DNA from: Bacillota bacterium
GTDB lineage: Bacteria > Bacillota > Dethiobacteria > DTU022
Assembly: GCA_029552125.1 (NCBI GenBank)
Contig: JAKPEE010000147.1
Location: 1 to 37,559 of the forward strand
DNA length: 37,559 nt
Direction: 5' to 3'
Positions 34,711-37,559 of the stretch are shown here, one piece after another. A model generated the notes under the pieces. It had not been told where the DNA came from. It saw nothing but the letters and a program-made list of their open reading frames with translations, and made no database searches. Position 1 is the stretch's first letter; every line of letters begins with the position of its first letter. The translations under genes were made by a program, and so were the position numbers.

Positions 34711-35826
34711 GTGCCGCGCGGTAAAATTAAGAAGGTATTTCCGGGATCAAACTCGGCTTACGGTTTCTATTCGTTTTACGACCAGATCATTGGCGATGAC
34801 GCCGCCCGCATTTTCGTTATCAAAGGGGGACCGGGCGTCGGCAAATCCACTTTTATGACCAACATTGCCCGGGAGCTAATTCGCCTCGGTTACGATGTGG
34901 AGTATCATTGCTGCTCCGCCGATAACAGCTCGCTGGACGGCATTGTCATCCCCCGCCTGAACATAGCCTGTATCGACGGAACCGCTCCCCACGTGGTCGA
35001 TCCCAAAAACCCGGGGGCGGTGGATGAGATTATACACCTGGGTGAGTTCTGGAACGAGGCGGGCATGATCGCGCACCGTGATTCCATCCTGAAAGCCAAC
35101 CGGGAAATCAGCCGCCTCTATCGCCGTGCTTACCGTTATCTTGCGGCGGCAAAACTGTTTCTTGACGAAGTGGAAGATTATTATCGCGAACACAACGCCC
35201 TCGATACCGCCGGGCTGGCCCGGCTGGCCCTGGAGGTGACCGGTGAAATCTTCGGCAGCCAGGTCAACGAGCGGCAGGAGAAGCGCGTCGAAAGGCATCT
35301 TTTTGCCACGGCCATTACCCCCGACGGCCCGGTCAGCTATCTAGAAACCATTGTTGACAGTGACTACCGGCGCTATATCATCTCCGGCGACGACGGTACC
35401 GGAAAAAATGAGCTGATCGCCCGCATCAAGGATGCAGCGGTGATGCGTAATTATTATGTGGAGGTTTATCACTGCGCCCTGGATCCGCACAAAATTGATC
35501 ATGTGATCATCCCGCAACTGAAAGTGGCCGTCTTAAACAGCGTTACCCCCCACCTGCTCGAGCCCGAAGACGGTGACCGCGTTATCGAAACAGACGGCTA
35601 TGTTAAAAATCCCGGCGATGCCCTGGAAAAAGAAAGGGATCTGGCCCGGTATCTTTACCAGGAATCCTTCGATGCGGCCATCTCCTATATTTACCGCTCC
35701 CACGAGGTGCATGATGAACTGGAAAAATACTATATCCCGAATATGCGCTTCCATGAAATCAACCGCCTCGGCAAATTGGTTCTGGAAAAAATCCTGTCGT
35801 ACTCCGAGCAAATTAAACCGGCCTGA
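34711..35826 (+). CDS. Duplicated P-loop ATPase (PRK06851-type)
   Basis: A protein of 371 residues made of two similar halves. The first half has a full Walker A, IKGGPGVGKSTFMTNIAREL. The second has a weaker one, IISGDDGTGKNELIARIKDA. Each is followed by a parallel segment: YHCCSADNSSLDGIVIPRLN matches YHCALDPHKIDHVIIPQLK, and APHVVDPKNPGAVDEI matches TPHLLEPEDGDRVIE. It belongs to the PRK06851 family of spore-forming bacteria, whose function I do not know. GTG start, with AAGGAG locked in the upstream hairpin. The stop is TGA, about 70 nt before the glnA promoter. Confidence 0.82.
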   Translation: MPRGKIKKVFPGSNSAYGFYSFYDQIIGDDAARIFVIKGGPGVGKSTFMTNIARELIRLGYDVEYHCCSADNSSLDGIVIPRLNIACIDGTAPHVVDPKNPGAVDEIIHLGEFWNEAGMIAHRDSILKANREISRLYRRAYRYLAAAKLFLDEVEDYYREHNALDTAGLARLALEVTGEIFGSQVNERQEKRVERHLFATAITPDGPVSYLETIVDSDYRRYIISGDDGTGKNELIARIKDAAVMRNYYVEVYHCALDPHKIDHVIIPQLKVAVLNSVTPHLLEPEDGDRVIETDGYVKNPGDALEKERDLARYLYQESFDAAISYIYRSHEVHDELEKYYIPNMRFHEINRLGKLVLEKILSYSEQIKPA

Positions 35827-35896
35827 CTTTACGGCAATAGCAGCATCTCCAGGGCCGGCCCAACATATCATGCTTTAATTTATGGGAAAAAAATCG

Positions 35897-35926
35897 TTGA
35901 CAGACCAGCAACAAGGCGGATATAAT
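35897..35926 (+). promoter_or_regulatory. Sigma-A promoter of glnA
   Basis: TTGACA (35897-35902) and TATAAT (35921-35926) are perfect boxes with an 18-bp spacer. Transcription is expected near 35933, about 95 nt before the glnA ATG. Confidence 0.8.
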
Positions 35927-35951
35927 TGAAAAGTAATTAATGCGGGCAAAG

Positions 35952-35997
35952 GCGCCCTACAGCAGTGTCACCACTGCGGGAGGGCGCTTTTTCCTTT
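35952..35997 (+). terminator. Terminator/attenuator hairpin in the glnA leader
   Basis: GCGCCCT (35952-35958) pairs with AGGGCGC (35981-35987), and an inner stem GCAGTG/CACTGC extends it. TTTTTCCTTTT follows. It sits between promoter and start codon, so glnA transcription must pass a terminator. Only about 20 nt precede it in the transcript, too few for a large RNA sensor, which favours protein-mediated control. Confidence 0.65.
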
Positions 35998-36027
35998 TAC
36001 ACCCAAAAAAAAGGAGTGGTACTATTA

Positions 36028-37356
36028 ATGGGGATGACCAAAGACGATGTCATGCATGCCGTTAAAGAAGCAGGGGTGAAATTTATCCGGCTGCAATTTA
36101 CCGACCTGGTAGGCCAGTTGAAAAATGTAGCCATTACCGTGGAGCAGCTGCCGAAAGCCCTTGACGGTGAGTTGATGTTTGACGGCTCTTCCATTGAAGG
36201 ATTTGTCCGGATCGAGGAGTCGGATATGTTTCTTCGCCCCGACCTGGATACTTTCGCCCTCTTTCCCTGGCGCCCCCAGGAAGGCGGTGTAGCCCGGCTT
36301 ATGTGCGACGTCTACAACCCTGACGGCACCCCCTTCGAGGGCTGCCCCCGCTGCCAGTTGCAAAAAATGATTGCCCTGGCCGCCAGAGAAGGCTATACTC
36401 TCTATTGCGGCCCCGAAGCCGAATTCTTCCTTTTCCATACCGACAGCGACGGCGCGCCGACCCTGCATACCCACGACCAGGGAGGCTACTTTGACCTGGC
36501 TCCCACGGATCTTGGCGAAAACGCCCGCCGGGACATCTGCCTGGGGCTGGAAGAAATGGGCCTGGAAATCGAAGCTTCCCACCACGAGGTTGCTCCGGGA
36601 CAGCATGAAATTGATTTTAAATACAGCGACGCCCTGCACTGCGCCGACAGCCTGGCCACATTTAAGTTCGTGGTGCGAGCTATCGCCCAGCGCCACGGGC
36701 TCCATGCAACGTTCATGCCCAAACCCATCGCCAATATCAACGGCTCCGGCATGCATACCCATCTTTCATTGTTCAAAGACGGAGAAAACGCTTTTTATGA
36801 CCCCGAAGGCCCCGATCAGTTAAGCCAGGTCTGCCTTAGTTTCATCGCCGGCCTTCTGGAGCACGCCAAAGGCTATACCGTCGTAACCAACCCGCTGGTC
36901 AACTCTTATAAGCGCCTGGTGCCCGGGTACGAAGCGCCGGCCTACATCGCCTGGTCGCACCGCAACCGCAGCCCGCTGGTGCGCATCCCGGCCCGGCGCG
37001 GCATCGGCACCCGGGTTGAGCTGCGCAGCCCCGACCCGTCGTGTAATCCCTACCTGGCCTTTGCCGTAGCGCTGAGAGCAGGTCTCGACGGCGTGATGCG
37101 CAAGCTGACCCCTCCACCCCCCGTGGATGGAAATATCTATAATATGACCGATGAAGAATTAAAGGAGCGGGGCATTGACCAGCTGCCTTCCAACCTCTAC
37201 AACGCGGTTATGGAGCTGGATAAAGATCCGGTTATCCAGGAAGCCCTGGGCCCACATATTTATACTCGCTTCCGGGAAGCCCGCTTGAAAGAGTGGGACG
37301 AATACAAAATCCAGGTGCATGACTGGGAGGTCAAGCGATACCTGGCCCGTTTCTAG
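36028..37356 (+). CDS. glnA: Glutamine synthetase, type I
   Basis: A GSI enzyme of 442 residues that makes glutamine from glutamate and ammonia. [53 protein letters not shown] and [20 protein letters not shown] are the usual active-site segments. The length matches the short GSI-alpha form of Firmicutes. The ATG at 36028 follows AAAGGAG at 8-9 nt. The upstream frame to 35965 is leader. The stop is TAG, followed by a terminator. Confidence 0.96.
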   Translation: MGMTKDDVMHAVKEAGVKFIRLQFTDLVGQLKNVAITVEQLPKALDGELMFDGSSIEGFVRIEESDMFLRPDLDTFALFPWRPQEGGVARLMCDVYNPDGTPFEGCPRCQLQKMIALAAREGYTLYCGPEAEFFLFHTDSDGAPTLHTHDQGGYFDLAPTDLGENARRDICLGLEEMGLEIEASHHEVAPGQHEIDFKYSDALHCADSLATFKFVVRAIAQRHGLHATFMPKPIANINGSGMHTHLSLFKDGENAFYDPEGPDQLSQVCLSFIAGLLEHAKGYTVVTNPLVNSYKRLVPGYEAPAYIAWSHRNRSPLVRIPARRGIGTRVELRSPDPSCNPYLAFAVALRAGLDGVMRKLTPPPPVDGNIYNMTDEELKERGIDQLPSNLYNAVMELDKDPVIQEALGPHIYTRFREARLKEWDEYKIQVHDWEVKRYLARF

Positions 37357-37365
37357 CCCATTTCG

Positions 37366-37394
37366 AAGGGGGGAGGCTTCCGGCCTCCCCCCTT
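37366..37394 (+). terminator. Intrinsic terminator of glnA
   Basis: AAGGGGGGAGGC and GCCTCCCCCCTT form a 12-bp stem with a 5-nt loop, 9 nt past the stop. A short CTTTG follows in place of a long T-run. Confidence 0.65.
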
Positions 37395-37419
37395 CTTTGG
37401 GCCGGAGGCGGCATAAACA

Positions 37420-37559
37420 GGGGTTGTGTACATTTTTAGTAGGTGAATAGGGGTTGAATAGAGAATGAGACCTCTATCGGTGACTCAGCCGAACTCCCAA
37501 GAAAGGAGAAGAGGTCTCATCCATGTTTAAGATTCGCCAGATAGTAATTGTAGTCCTGT
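37420..37559 (+). mobile_element. Left end of a probable insertion sequence (truncated by window edge)
   Basis: After the glnA terminator, TTGTGTACATTTTTAGTAGG and the repeated GAATAG units resemble an element end. A perfect 11-bp inverted repeat, ATGAGACCTCT (37465-37475) and AGAGGTCTCAT (37510-37520), stands just before a start codon. This arrangement is common in front of transposase genes. The family is not certain. An IS21-type element is my best guess. Confidence 0.45.
37523..37559 (+). CDS. 5' end of a gene, possibly IS21-type transposase (IstA)
   Basis: Twelve codons reading MFKIRQIVIVVL before the right edge, with AAAGGAG about 15 nt upstream. IstA proteins often start in this way (MxKIRQI...), before a helix-turn-helix. 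The sequence is too short to prove it. Confidence 0.4.
   Translation, partial: MFKIRQIVIVVL

Noticed and set aside
1-37559. CRISPR array, prophage or rRNA genes
   Set aside because: No regularly spaced repeats, phage structural genes or rRNA segments were seen. The only RNA gene found is tRNA-Pyl.

Overview
The window looks like a piece of a spore-forming, probably anaerobic Firmicute (Clostridia, Peptococcaceae-like). This is an inference. It rests on a His-type T-box leader, a set of sporulation-linked genes (YtvI, YlbJ and YheC/YheD types, Mn-catalase/CotJC, a PdaB-like deacetylase, DUF2512) and a bacterial split pyrrolysine system. The DNA is moderately GC-rich and gene-dense, and Shine-Dalgarno sites are strong.

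Left part (1-9030, minus strand): a complete pyrrolysine (Pyl, 22nd amino acid) system, in the order pylSn, pylT (tRNA-Pyl, CUA anticodon), pylSc, pylD, a MttC/MtbC-type corrinoid protein, pylB, pylC, and a sodium:solute symporter. The start of a further gene runs off the left edge. Upstream lies a PAS-containing sigma-54 activator. The intergenic region in front of pylSn holds a near-consensus -24/-12 promoter and two dyads of the form TGTCTYA-N4-TRAGACA. A related, weaker dyad overlaps the -35 box of the activator's own promoter. This predicts an inducible Pyl regulon, probably serving methylamine demethylation. Two features stand out. pylSn ends in UAG, and the frame then continues through the whole tRNA gene into pylSc, interrupted only by a second UAG. 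Also, 12 of the 36 complete genes whose stops I checked end in UAG, so unregulated Pyl charging should be costly.

Middle (9253-24210): an orphan HicB with a 12-codon relic in the hicA position, an unknown secreted or anchored protein, a YtvI/AI-2E permease, a VanW protein, a YheC/D protein, a polysaccharide flippase, threonine aldolase, DUF2512, Mn-catalase, an unknown 209-residue protein, rsmD overlapping ylbJ tail-to-tail, a small Cys-containing protein, CopZ, HisC, and a polysaccharide deacetylase.

Right (24319-37559): a T-box with a probable His (CAU) specifier precedes a PLP aminotransferase, hisH, hisF, pdxS, pdxT, a uroporphyrinogen-decarboxylase-like methyltransferase and a DUF3267 membrane zincin. 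Next come guaA and purF (minus strand), a DUF4870 protein, a two-P-loop ATPase whose ribosome-binding site lies in a perfect 13-bp hairpin, and glnA behind a terminator-like leader. HisH, PdxT, GuaA and PurF all use glutamine amide nitrogen and sit within about 12 kb of glutamine synthetase. The right edge appears to enter an insertion sequence.
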